DNA of 64,000 nt. Origin: Oryza sativa Japonica Group (Eukaryota; Streptophyta; Magnoliopsida; Poales; Poaceae). The notes under the pieces are model-generated. The model was not told the origin of the DNA. It saw only the letters and a program-made list of their open reading frames with translations, and did not search any database. The DNA lies in assembly GCF_034140825.1 (NCBI RefSeq), contig NC_089037.1:35369001-35433000 (forward strand). Direction: 5' to 3'. A program made the position numbers and the translations under genes. Shown in pieces: positions 35,990-47,564 of this stretch; positions within the stretch are counted from its first letter, which is position 1; the number at the start of each line of letters is the position of its first letter.

Positions 35990-38139
35990 ATGGTACGTAC
36001 GCCTTCCTTCTCCTCTTCCTCCTCCTCCCCCTCCCCCGTGTGTCTGCGATGTTTTGCGTCGGTTTCGGTAGATGTGTTTCAGATCGGTTCCGGGGTTCGT
36101 GGCTGTGTTCCTTTGGTTGATTTTTGGTGGAGTTTGGGGGGCGTAGAAGCGGGATAGTAGGTGTGGTGGTCGTGAATCGAGGTGGATCGAGGGGGATTTG
36201 GGGCCCTTCCGGTTGTGGATCGGCTGTTCCTTTATGTTGCGGCGGGGTAAGGTTTGATGTTTTTCTCATCGCCGCCGACTGGATCGTGAGGAATTTTGGA
36301 TGTTGTCTTCTCGTCGATCGGTGAGGTCTTCGCTTGGGTTGTTGGAGTGACACTGTCCGGTCTTGAGATTAGCGGAACCAAGTCAAAGCACACATGCGGG
36401 GGCGGTGTGATGAGATTCGCGTGGATGTAGATTTAAGCCTGGGAATCTGGCAGCTTCTAGCTGATGAGCTCCAGATTGTTAGATTCAGATCGTCAGACGT
36501 CGAGTAGTCGTGGAATTTAAGTTGATCTGTATCTGGATCACATGCTGACTGAGGTTAGACCACTGCAATATGTCCAGATATGATGAGATAGCTGCCAGCT
36601 AGCCTTTCTGGAATTAGCAGCGAAAAGAGTGTGTTGCTGCATGTTGTTTCTCATCAGGATTCTTCAGTTTATTCAGATCCCACTGATTCTATTGATCTTA
36701 TGGGGATATCTCTGGTATAAGACAGCTAAATGTGGTTTAATGCGATCCCTATGGACGTGTGCCATTAACAAGGGAATGGTTAGTGCAATGACTACACCTT
36801 CCAATTGGCACTGATGAAACCACCAGCAACAAGTGACCGTGCACAAAACGTAGACTATATGATACAGTACGTCAGCATCCATATTTTTGTAGTCCATATC
36901 CTTGCATGATAGTCATAGCTTGTAAAAATTATTTCATACAATCCTTTTTATGTCCTTTTGCTGCCAATTTGCAACTTTGTATGTGGCACTTGGTGTAATA
37001 ACTGTTGCAAAAATAACAGTGAATGTGCATGAAAAGGATTGCATAGAACAGGATTCACCTTTGAATCGAACATCTTCATGCACACTGTATCACTCATCTT
37101 TTTTTTTTGTTGTGACCTTCGCCTGCAGATATGGATACTGGAGTGTGTGTTGATGGTTTAGATATTATCATTTGGTCTCATATGGCACACACCTCTTTGC
37201 CTATTACTGGCTGGATATTTTCTCATTGGTCTTTTCGACCATGCCAATTGAATTGCATAGTGTTTAATGAACATTCCTATTAATCCCTAAATTGTTTAAT
37301 TTGGGGGCACATCTGTTGAGGTAGCAGTAGCACGGTAGCACCACCAGTCTAGTTTTATATTGAGACTCCCCATCAGGTTTGAGAGAACAAATAACTACAG
37401 CGGATTAACTAATTAAAAACGATAAAGCTCTACCTGAATAAACTGAAGAACAGTCTGATTTTAGGATGTAAATTATAATTGGCAACGCTATAAGAGGTGA
37501 AGCAACTGCATGCATATGTTGAATGCTAAGTTCACACGAGTTTATATTGTTTGAAGGAAAAGGTCAAGGTTGAATTACTCGAGTAACTATGAACTGACAT
37601 AGATTTCCTTACATGATGTTACATTACACACAGGCAAATTCATCATCTGGAGTTGCAATTCATGATGATTGCAAGCTGAAGTTCAATGAGCTACAGTCCA
37701 AAAGGATGCACCGCTTCATAACTTTCATGATGGATAACAAGGGGAAAGAGATCATTGTGGACAAGATTGGGGATCGCACAACAAGCTATGAGGATTTCAC
37801 TAGCAGCCTGCCTGAAGGGGACTGCCGGTTTGCAATCTATGACTTTGACTTCCTTACTGCAGAGGATGTGCCAAAGAGCAGGATATTCTATATCTTATGG
37901 TATTGCTTCTGTGCCCCGTCTATTCCATAGTTACTTTACTGTAGGCCTACCCTTACCGCTTATGAGATATGTTGTGATTGAATTGAAGGTCCCCAGACAA
38001 TGCAAAAGTGAGGAGCAAGATGCTTTATGCTAGCTCCAACGAAAGATTCAAGAAGGAGCTGAATGGCATTCAGTTGGAAGTGCAGGCTACTGACGCCGGC
38101 GAAATCAGTCTCGATGCGCTCAAAGATCGTGTGAAATAA
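35990..38139 (+). CDS. ADF: Actin-depolymerizing factor, canonical copy, 3 exons
   Basis: Exon 1 is the ATG alone (35990-35992, then GTACGT); exons 2 and 3 are 37634-37899 and 37989-38139. The product is 139 aa, the standard plant ADF length: [15 protein letters not shown] with Ser6, [31 protein letters not shown] (intron splits the Trp codon) and [20 protein letters not shown]. This is the conserved three-exon plant ADF layout. The 1.64-kb first intron between ATG and body is long; first introns of plant ADF genes are known to boost expression. With the preceding gene it forms a head-to-tail pair; from memory these are OsADF4 and OsADF5 on chromosome 3, but which is which is not certain. Confidence 0.95.
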
Positions 38140-38400
38140 GCATTGCCATGCCTTTCATGATCTTGCAATATGGACTTGTCTATTATGGATTTGTGTGTCA
38201 CTATAAATTTGGTAGTGTGAGACTGCTTGATGGTTTGTGGGTTTGTTCATGGAACCATGGAGATATGGCTCTATCCTGTATTTCGTTGTTGCGCTCAGAA
38301 TGTATGGGCCTGTGATGCACTGTTCCAAGTTTAATTGAGATGTGTCAATGTTCAAGTTACAGAATAAATTGCTGATATGTTCTCAGTTCTCATGGACACC

Positions 38401-38680
38401 TTGGGAGGATTGTATGGTTCTGACTACTCATGGAGGTTGAGTAATGCAGCGTTTCCGTTCGTTTGCTCTTTATTTGATAAAGTATAAAATGCTTCGGGAG
38501 GATTGTGTGGTTTATGTTAGCTCATCGAGGTTAAGCAATACAGCATTTCAGTTCGTTTGCTCTTTATTTTGATAAATATCAAATGTTTTGGATGATTTGT
38601 GTGGTTCTATGTTATTCATCAAGGTTGAGTGATGTAGCGTTTCGGTTCGTTTGCTTCTTTGTTGGATAAAATATGAAAGT
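38401..38680. repeat. About 93-bp tandem repeat, three copies, behind ADF
   Basis: Units start near 38401, 38493 and 38586. Each has GGATGATTTGTGTGGTT or similar, a CTCAT(C/G)GAGGTTGAG block, and CAGTTCGTTTGCTCTTTAT. They are roughly 75-80% alike by eye. Confidence 0.8.
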
Positions 38681-38682
38681 GC

Positions 38683-39110
38683 GGTTTGGGCAAATGCACT
38701 TGTGGGACAAAATTAAAAGATAAAGATAGTTCCCCTCTTTTTGTTGGATACAACGTGACTTTGGCTTTGGCCAAATGCACTTGTGGGACTAAATTAAAAG
38801 ATAACCTCTTGGGCAAATTCACTTGTGGGAAAATATGATGTGTGATTTTGGGAAAATGCGCTTGTGGGACAAAATAAAAACATAATCAAAATATGAAGTG
38901 CTAATTTTCTTTGGCAAAATGCAGAAAATAATAATAATCTAAATATGAAGTGTAAATTTTCTTTGGGCAAATGCATAAAAATTGGGAAAAGACAAAAAAA
39001 TAAAACATAATCAAAATATGAACTGGAAAAGGTTTAAAAAAAATACAAAACACATAATCAAAATATGCAAATATGAACTATAAATTTTCTTTGGGCAAAC
39101 GCAATGTTTT
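38683..39110. repeat. Second degenerate tandem repeat (about 60-90 bp units)
   Basis: The phrases GGCAAATGCACTTGTGGGAC, AAATTAAAAGATAA, and ATAATCAAAATATGAA with TTTTCTTTGGGCAAATGC recur five or six times with varying spacing. It abuts the 93-bp array directly. Confidence 0.7.
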
Positions 39111-39598
39111 TAGGAAGATGTGAGCTTTTTTTCCTTAACCAAATCAGCCTAAAGGCAAAGACCATCAGAGAACTGTCATAATCTGATTATCCTGATCTCA
39201 CTCGTCAACTTTTCTTCCAGGAAGATAATATGAGAATACAGAACAATGAGGACAACTCGACGCAACAGTCAGTGGGGAGGAGCAAGCTTGGAGGAGTCAA
39301 ATAGCTCAAACAGTCATGCACAATACTTGATATGGCCTGGTCTACCAAAGCAGTTTTTCTGGATGTCTCTCTTGGGAAGATACATCATTTTGTTCCCCCA
39401 CGAAAGGCTACAACACCCTGATTAACACAAGCAAAAGTTTCACCCAAATACATCCTACAGAATCATTCCTCAACTCCCAGAGAGCAAAAGGTATAAAAGA
39501 ACCGTTTCGGTATAGTCAAGCAAGCTATCTAAGCAGAATCAATGGAACAATGCGAAATTCCGAGCATCAGAACCAGCAGTGCGTATGGATGGCTGTCA

Positions 39599-41795
39599 TC
39601 AGAACCTGCGGAGCCCACGATCAAACATCCTTGCAGATGGGCACTCATATGACATATGACCCCTCCCACCGCAGGTGCCACAGATCATGGTTGTCATGCA
39701 GTTGCGGCTGATGTGCCCTGGCTTGCCACACAAGCGGCAGGTAATGTCACGGAAAGGGCCGCCCTGTATCTCTGAAGAAATGGTCGTTTTTTGACAGTTC
39801 CGAGCAAGATGCCCAGAGACATTGCACAGGTTGCAAACAGGCTCGTTCGTGCACTCCCGAGCTATGTGCCCAGGCTGACGACAGTTGTTGCAAGCCCGCT
39901 CGTTGGTGCAGTCAACAGCAATGTGGCCTGGCTTAAAACATTTGTTGCATAGCTTACTAGATCCTGAACTTGGGCAATCACGTGCCAGATGACCTGTCTT
40001 GCTGCAGGTGTGACACAGGGCGTCATTCTTGCATTCGGTAGCAATGTGGCCAGACTGCTTGCAGTTCCAACAAACAGTTTCAGAAGTGCATTCTGCTGCG
40101 AAGTGTCTGTTTAAAATAACGCCCAAAAAGAAGTTAGCGCACTTTCTTCAATATATTTCCAAGACTAAAAGATGGCAGCAGAAAATGGAACACAAGAGCA
40201 AGTTAACAGTACTAGGCCCGAAACACTTAATGATAACAACATCTAGATTCCCCCCAAAATGAAGCAGATGCAGCTACATTAAGTGAGTGTTTCATCTCAT
40301 TTTACCCTGGAAGATTGCATCTGTTGCATGTAGCAGTAGATTGGCAATCCCTAGCAAAGTGACCAGGCCTCCTGCAATTCTTGCATATAAGATCCCTGGA
40401 AAATTATTCATATTAACATGGTTATTCCCTTGAGGGTTCGACAGATTGTACTCCAATATACAGAAAAAAAAACACATTTGGCATAACTAGATTCAAAGGG
40501 CATGTGTCTTCTTAATTGAGAGCATAGATTTATAAATGACACGAGTAATTGACACTTTCTAGTGGATATACATGGTGTATCTGCACTAAGTAAATTTGTG
40601 CTCAGGTCTTTAATGTGATTGGAATTTGAAAAGTGGATCATGGATTACAAGTGCACACCATTATACATAATACATGTAGTGGGACAACTGCCAAGGGCTC
40701 ATACTGATGGGGGAAAACATCATTGCATTTGCTTCAGAATAGCATTGTCTGATTTGAAATACTTTCAATAATGTGCTAGTTATCACAAATATAACACAGT
40801 TCAGTGAGGGCGCTGTTAAGGCATTGTAACAGAGTTGCGGTTATTACATTCCATACTTCCTGATACTGAGTTAGCCTTGTTTCTCAAATTTGTACCAGAG
40901 AACTACAGATGACAACGTCAGGCCCTGATGAATAATAGTTTTTTTTCTTAAAATTTCTCAACATTTATCCCACTAGTTAAGCCCTACCATTTAGATTTTT
41001 TTTCATGCTATATTTGTTGATGGAAACAGTAAAGGCCCCTCCAGAATCCATACCACAGATTCTAAAAACTGGTTACATGACCAATTCAACGTCTAATAGG
41101 TCTGAATAATGGTTGGATCATTGAACCAGCAGTTCAAAGATATTATGCTTTAATAAGTTTAAACTTACTTCATAGTTATAGCTTAATAGGACTGAACCCT
41201 GAAACAAGCTTTATAATACCTTGGGGGTTGAGGTGGGTCAAGTCTGGGGGATTGGCAGAACAACTAAATAAATTAACATGTTTCTCTTTCTTCCTCTGGG
41301 CTTTTCGCCAACCCTACCATACATTTGCCATGCAATTATCCTAACACCTCCGTGACCAGTTGACCACAAGCCAAATTTTGGTTAACAATCCATTTCCCTC
41401 AATGGAGCTAACGTATGTCCATGACCAAAATGTAGTGAAGAGCAGACAATGAACACAATAATGGAGGCAAACAAAAATTGTGTGAACTCAATGTTATTAT
41501 TGGATGTACCATTCAGGTAATATAAACACCCCGTGCAGGGGCGGAGCCAGATTTAGCTCTCACCTAGGGCTGGGCTAGTATAATTTTACACAAGTGGGTT
41601 TTTAGTTCCTAATTTTTTAGAACTTAGCAGGGTAATCTACATGGTATTTGAGCTTCGCAATAGAGATGAAGCCTTTAGCTACCCTACTCCGGCATCTGCT
41701 CCTAGAACTACGCAAATATACAACTCAATGTAGCATCACTTGCAAGCAAGATTTGGAGACACACCTGTGGCCGCGATGTTCTCTTCTACGAATTG

Positions 41796-41826
<31 letters not shown>

Positions 41827-42247
41827 ACGTGATACACGCTCACTACGCAGCCTTTCTCGCCGAGGGCTTCGGCTTCGGCTCCTGCTCCTGCTGCGACTCC
41901 TGCTCTTGCTCTTGCTCTTGCTCTTGCTCCCGCTTCTGCTTCTGCTTCTGCTCCTGCTGTTGCTCCTGCTCCTTGATGGACTCATTGTAACAGCGGCAGA
42001 CCTAAAGTGAGGCTTGGGGATTCAGCTGAACCACAAATAAATAAATAAAATGGAAACGAATTGCTATTAGTAAATCAAATCGGGACGAAACTGGATGAAT
42101 TAATTCGACAGGAGAAACATCAATCGAATTCCAAATGGATCCCTAATCTGTCCATGCCGGCTCATGAAATGGATTACAATTTTTTGGGTTCGAAACTGAC
42201 CTGCTCCATTTCATACTGGTCGACGCAGCGAGGGTGCTGGGCGACAT
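39599..42247 (-). CDS. RS-domain protein with nine CCHC zinc knuckles (CNBP/GIS2-like)
   Basis: Exons 41765-41985, 40306-40395 and 39599-40106 encode 272 aa from ATG 41985 (MSPSRSRSNSRS). Residues 2-71 are an RS/KS-repeat domain as in splicing factors. From residue 78 come nine CX2CX4HX4C knuckles (from CKNCRRPGHFARDC to CGTCGGRGHMSYEC). Such knuckles bind single-stranded RNA or DNA; an RS domain suggests nuclear RNA processing. The span is drawn to 42247 because an upstream 5' exon (donor after 42201) and an acceptor at 42001 would extend the frame without a stop to ATGs at 42216 or 42247 (MSPSTLAASTSMKWSR...), giving 293 aa. The shorter start is preferred because it matches how I recall homologues begin. 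Intron 1 is 1.37 kb. Confidence 0.88.
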
Positions 42248-43199
42248 CGCCGGCGCGCCGTAGACCTTCCGGGCTGCTCCGCCGGCGGCCGGCCACCAGC
42301 AAATCAGGATCGAGGAACAGCGGCGGCCGGGGAAGAGGACAAGAGGCGGCGGCGGGGGCGGATGCGGATCTCGAAGAGGACGCGGTGTGGGGGCCCGGGG
42401 GTTGGAGGTCGACGCGGTGGGCGCTCGGGGAGGGGAGGGGAGGGGAGGGGAGGGGAGGGAGGCCGACGCGGTGGCGCCGGGGAGGAGGACGCCCGGCGGC
42501 GAGGCGGCGGCGCTATCGAGCCGCGGTCATGCGGCGGGTGACCGCGTGAGATTGCGAGGTGACTGGCGTCTGCTGCTGCTGCTGCTGGGGTGGGGAATGG
42601 CGTTAGGGTAGGGTTCGAGGAAATTGCTCCTTTGCCACTTTCACTCAACCCAACTTTAAAGTTGGTTTGGATTTGTCTGTGGTACAATTGGTGAAAAAAC
42701 CTTTCACTACATATACTGTATGGGAGTAGTAGAGTAAAATCCCTCTACTTTTATTACAGAGTAAGTGGGCTATAATATCATTTCAAATAAAAAATAATTA
42801 CTTATTTCGTTTTTAAATATATGACTATGTTGACTTTTAAGCATTGGGAGGTTCGGCGGTGCTTTCTTGTAACATTTTCTACACCGGACAACCTAGCTGT
42901 TCAATTGGAGTGTGTTGGATTGAGCAAATAATACCAATTAAAAGGAAATGCTACCGCGGGAAACTATACCTTACCATTGGCTTGCTCACACAATCCATCG
43001 ACAGCGAACATTCCTATGTTGTTATCCATATACCTAGTTTCATCACCGGCTGTTTGACTTCGACTGTATCAATTTTTACAACTGCCCAGCTATATTGCGA
43101 GAAATGATATGCATCTCATTTTATTTATGTAAGTTATCAAACAGGTTCTTAAAAAGTTTGGATATATGATAAAGTAAAGTGTTTATATTTTTATACTCT
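42248..43199. other. 5' leader/promoter of the RS-CCHC gene and spacer
   Basis: 42248-42560 is very GC-rich and is probably the transcribed leader and promoter of the minus-strand gene, with a (GGGGA)n tract (listed separately). 42600-43199 is AT-rich spacer without a recognised gene. Confidence 0.5.
42427..42462 (+). repeat. (GGGGA)n G-quadruplex-prone tract
   Basis: Seven runs of three or four G separated by single A residues on the plus strand. It lies in the GC-rich leader or promoter of the minus-strand RS-CCHC gene, so the transcript or coding strand would be the C-rich partner. Confidence 0.85.
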
Positions 43200-43868
43200 C
43201 CTTCCCAAAATATTTTTCCGGATCCTAAATATTTGACATTTTAGAACAAAATTCGATCAAAAACTTTGATGATAAGGATCCTAAATATTTGACATTTTAG
43301 AACAAGGACACTGGCGAGTTATACAAGAGTCTATACGACTACTTCCTCCGTCCCAAAATAAACCAACGGAACCTTAAGCTTCTTGGTAATCGTGACCGTC
43401 CACACATGATCTGACGGCCGTGTTCTTGAGCTGAATATCTGAATAGCCCAAGGATACGTGATAATTATTTAAGGTACAAATAAACAAATAACTATTATAA
43501 TGTTAAAAATAGATTTAGAACAGATTACAAGAAAATCATATGTAGAAAGATTTTATTTAAAAAAGATATTATTTAGGAGTTCGACAAGCACGTGCATTCA
43601 TTCATTAGTAGTTCAGCACCAGACTGGATTCTCCGTTCACCCATACATAGCACAGGGACCTGGCTTCTCAGATGAGAAATTCCAGTTTTCAAGTAGCGTT
43701 CGTAGAATTTTCCAGGAAGTATTAAGTGTAAGAACCATCTTCTAGATACTATATAGCCACCCACGATAAACTGACAAGTCGGCAAACTTACAGACAAACT
43801 AATACTACTATATATACTAAGATGGCACCAAAACAAAACAAGGAATTGTCTTGTTCTAACTGACTATT
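43200..43868. other. Spacer with a 30-bp duplication and partial MITE
   Basis: The 30-base block beginning GGATCCTAAATATTTGAC occurs at 43220-43249 and again at 43276-43305. From about 43343 (CTTCCTCCGTCCCAAAATAA) a partial Stowaway-type left end is visible, without a matching right end. No gene. Confidence 0.6.
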
Positions 43869-44082
43869 TCAAGGTAATGCTGAATCGCACACCTCATATG
43901 ACCTCCCAGTGAGCGACTCGAAGATACTCTTTTGATGCTTTAGCATGTGGCGCACATAGTACAGACCACGAAAATCTGCTATGAAAAACGCCTCTAGCAA
44001 CCACAGATGCAAATGGAAGACAACTGACAGCTCAGGTGGTTCTGTGGATCCTGGTTGACATGGCAAAAAAATGCAAGGCCCT

Positions 44083-47000
44083 TTAGGGGGCATGGGACGA
44101 GATGGACTCTGGGTCGTTCATCCCAGCGAGAAATGCAATGAAGACCCACAGCATTAGAACACCAATGATGGCAGCCCTTATGGCATTCTCGCAGCTATAA
44201 GGAGATGGAAGCTCCGCCTCATCAAAGTTCATGCTTGCGACAGGTGATCCATCATCAATGGTTATCTGGCGAGGTTGGCTCTTGCTGCCTTCCCCTGCCT
44301 GTATTACTGAAATATTACGCGGCTTCTCACATTGCGGGCAGCTGCATTTGCCACCAAGAAAAGTTGGCACAATCTGCAAGAACTCGGCTAATGTCTTCTT
44401 ATATGATTCTCCCTCAAAACGCAACTTCTGCTTTGTGGATGGTTTCAGAACCTAGGTAGATTAGAAAGAACATATAAGTAACATTAGATGTGGTGAGGAA
44501 GCAGGACACAATTGTTTGTCATCTCACAGTCATAACTAATGCTAGTTCTGATTTGTAGCCATCCTTGTTTAGGCAGATAGTCCAAGTAGTCAAAACTCAA
44601 GCAATTGTGCTCATGAATGAACTATGCCCCCCCTAACAAATGTCTGTGGGACATGCTCTTGTTCATTTGTGGTCAGTGGGGACAGTTAAATAGTTATTGA
44701 GATGACATGTAGGTGGAGAAAGTTACCTGAATAAGAGTCTGCGCAATTACTCTGACAACAGGAGGAAGACGCACAATAAATAGTACCCCAAGACGATTTG
44801 GATAGTTTTCTTGAACTATAGTGATAAACGACCTCATCATTTGCATTGGAAATCTGAATGGAGAAATCCCATGACAATCCAGCAAAACAGTTATTCTCGG
44901 ATCTTCTTTGTTGGTCAAGTATACAATACCATTGTCGATTTGAGAAACTGAAAAGAAAATGTTAGAGATTACTATTAGTGATCCTCTTGGTAAATCAGCC
45001 GGACAGAATCCTATTATCTGCTCAAAACTTGGATAGACAATGTTGTTAAAGAAAGATGGCCTTCTTTCTGTCAAACTAACTGCTGATGGACAGTATCTTG
45101 CTAGATGAACCATATTTATTGAAAAAGAAAATATCTTACTGCAAGCAACAAAGCAATTTCCCACACTATATGTTCCTTCCCAGTTCAAAGATGATAAAAA
45201 CTATCACATGAAGACAATCTAGGACATAAATGAATGGGTGTATAGAGCAGGCTGAGAAGTTACCTACTGCTTGCCCAAACCGAGGTCTATCAGAAGGGGC
45301 TAGACTAGAGCATGCAAGACCAAGACGGACTATTAAACAGGGCCGAAGCATAGTATCGAATCCATGCCAAAAAACTAAATGGGACCACTTCTCGAGTTCG
45401 TGCAATGTAAGTATATGGAAGGTTTCCCTCCAACGAATTGTCTTCTTAACTGAAGAGAGCAAACTTGAAAAGTCACCATTGGCTGCAATGTAAAATCTGC
45501 GTAGTTCATCCTCATTGAACCTGAAATGTCCATAAGGTAAATTCTCTCAGCTATATGTCATTTTTGCAGCTCAGGGCACTGGTGTGTATATACAACTATA
45601 ACAAGACTTCAGAATCGCACAGAAAGACATGTTTGAACACTAAGCTCAATGCAAATAAGCTCAACACCAGCTCATACACCAAACTAGGCTTACATAGCCT
45701 GAAACCCTCAGCTATACCCACAAGATACAACTCATGAAATTCAAAATATATAAAGCTTTATTTGACCTATATCACACTTCTGTACACATCTGTGCACTTC
45801 CCACTCTTATATGTAAGTTGGCACTTTTAGTACTGGATACATCACAATAACAAGAGCTGCATTAGAAAATCCATTTCAAGATGTTGTATTTTTTTAATCC
45901 TGCACCCTGGATGGGAATAATTGATACATATAGAAATGTATCGTTCATAAAAACAAACAAACTTTTAGATTTACCTTTCAGGCAAAGTGATGCCTTGTTT
46001 CTCAAGTTCCTTGAACAGTGATATGAGCCAGTTATCTGGCTCGGTATCCTTTGTGCCATCAGCAACATCCCTAAAACAAGAAATAAAACACTAGATGAAA
46101 ATTTAGCCCTCTTTCCGTAAGTTTATTTCATTATTGTGATGTGATATGGTCAGAACTAGAACGCTATGATTCAATGAAAAGAAGCTAGCAACACATTCCT
46201 CAGCTAAGAGATACTTCTAGTATTTCTTTCTTTAGTCTTAACCAACCTTATACCAGAAGTTGATGCTGTTTCATCTGATTCAGAAGGTACATCAGGAGCT
46301 TCTGTATTGCTACCCAATTCATCATTGCGCTTAGAGGACCGGTCACATAATGTTGTTGTGACAGAAAGAAACAACAGTGGTGTCGATAATTTCTGTATAG
46401 GAGAAAAATATTCAGAAAGAAATTATTAAAGAAACAAGTGAAACAGCATAGCAGAAGTGTCACAGTGCACCAATTCATCAAACTAGTAAAAACCCACAAC
46501 CATGTTCAAAACGAGGATTGAAGCAGGTTTAGTCTAGCATAGATGGACATATCCATCATATTATTCACATGAATTGATCTGGGATTCACTATGTTAACTC
46601 AGTAAGTAGCTAACATACGTCGCAAGAAATTGTAAGACATGGTCATTTCTAGTTTCTTAATCTTTAACTAAGTGGAAGCCCAGAACATGCTTCAAAAAGC
46701 CCAACATGCATGATAAATAGATAACCTATGCCAAAACAAACTCCAAGCCAAATGGAATCGTTCATATGTAAAAACCTGTAATACAATGGTCTAGTGTTGC
46801 TGTCAGCAAAGAATATAGTAATGGTGAAAAGAAAATTATAGCAGCCTAAAAGCCTATGTGAAGAATAATAGTGCTGGACCTATATTCATTTCTCCGTGAA
46901 AATTTAAGTCCAGGTTGAGCATGATTAAGTGGACAGAGTGTGTGGCTTGCATCTGAACCTGGTGCATGTTATGGTTGCAACCAGAAGTGTCAAAAGTGGA

Positions 47001-47564
47001 ATATAAAATGCTACAATCAACATAAGTGACAGTTCTTATTGGTAATTGCTACTTAGTTGAGAGGCAACAAGAGAAATATATCTCATTTAAGCAAGCAATT
47101 TTCAAAAGCACAAGCTGATAGAAGAAAAATAATTGTGTGTATCTAGGAAATCAAGAGAATCAAGGTCTTTACTTCCATTATCTAAAAAAAGAGAGTTAAG
47201 GCCTTGAAGGACCGAGAGGTAAAACAACCTGAATGCCTTGCACAATAAATTTGAGTGGCGCCCACTGTTGAATCCACCTAAATGGAGGGTACCCAAGAAC
47301 TTGCAATGCTTGAATAGAATTCCATATAAAAGGGCATCTTGCTTTTGAAAATCTTCTTACTACTTCCAAGGCAATAACCTTTACCAAAAAAGATGCCAGA
47401 TGACTTGTAGACTCCCCGCTCAAGATTAAATGTTTTCCTGGCACGATCTGCTTGACTGTCTTGGGTGAAATGGCTTTTGCTGGAGAAGCAACCAATGCAC
47501 CCTGGTACTTCCTGTCACTGCCTGGTTTGCTTGATGACTGGAAGTTTTTGCTTGAACTGGCCAT
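44083..47564 (-). CDS. Sec14-like CRAL-TRIO protein with C-terminal membrane segment, 6 exons
   Basis: Exons 47229-47564, 46247-46392, 45975-46070, 45264-45520, 44727-44947 and 44083-44451 join in phase to 474 aa. Residues ~165-365 carry a CRAL-TRIO N region (NWLISLFKELEKQGI, DELRRFYIAANGDF) and a Sec14-type lipid-binding domain (TVLLDCHGISPFRFP, ENYPNRLGVLFIVRLPPVVRVIAQ). A cysteine cluster KCSCPQC follows, and residues 445-463 (AAIIGVLMLWVFIAFLAGM) form one predicted membrane helix close to the end, as in a tail-anchored protein. Sec14 proteins move phosphatidylinositol and phosphatidylcholine between membranes; the substrate here is unknown. The N-terminal 110 residues, rich in serine and lysine, are less conserved and exon 1 is the least certain. 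The start at 47564 (MASSSKNFQSSSK) is the first ATG of its frame. Confidence 0.88.

Noticed and set aside
38401-39110. Spaced repeats considered as a CRISPR array
   Set aside because: Units are long, diverged and contiguous without uniform spacers, and this is a plant nuclear genome.
42304-42687. 127-aa proline/arginine-rich frame on the minus strand
   Set aside because: It lies in the GC-rich leader of the RS-CCHC gene, in a different frame from the coding exons and with no domain.
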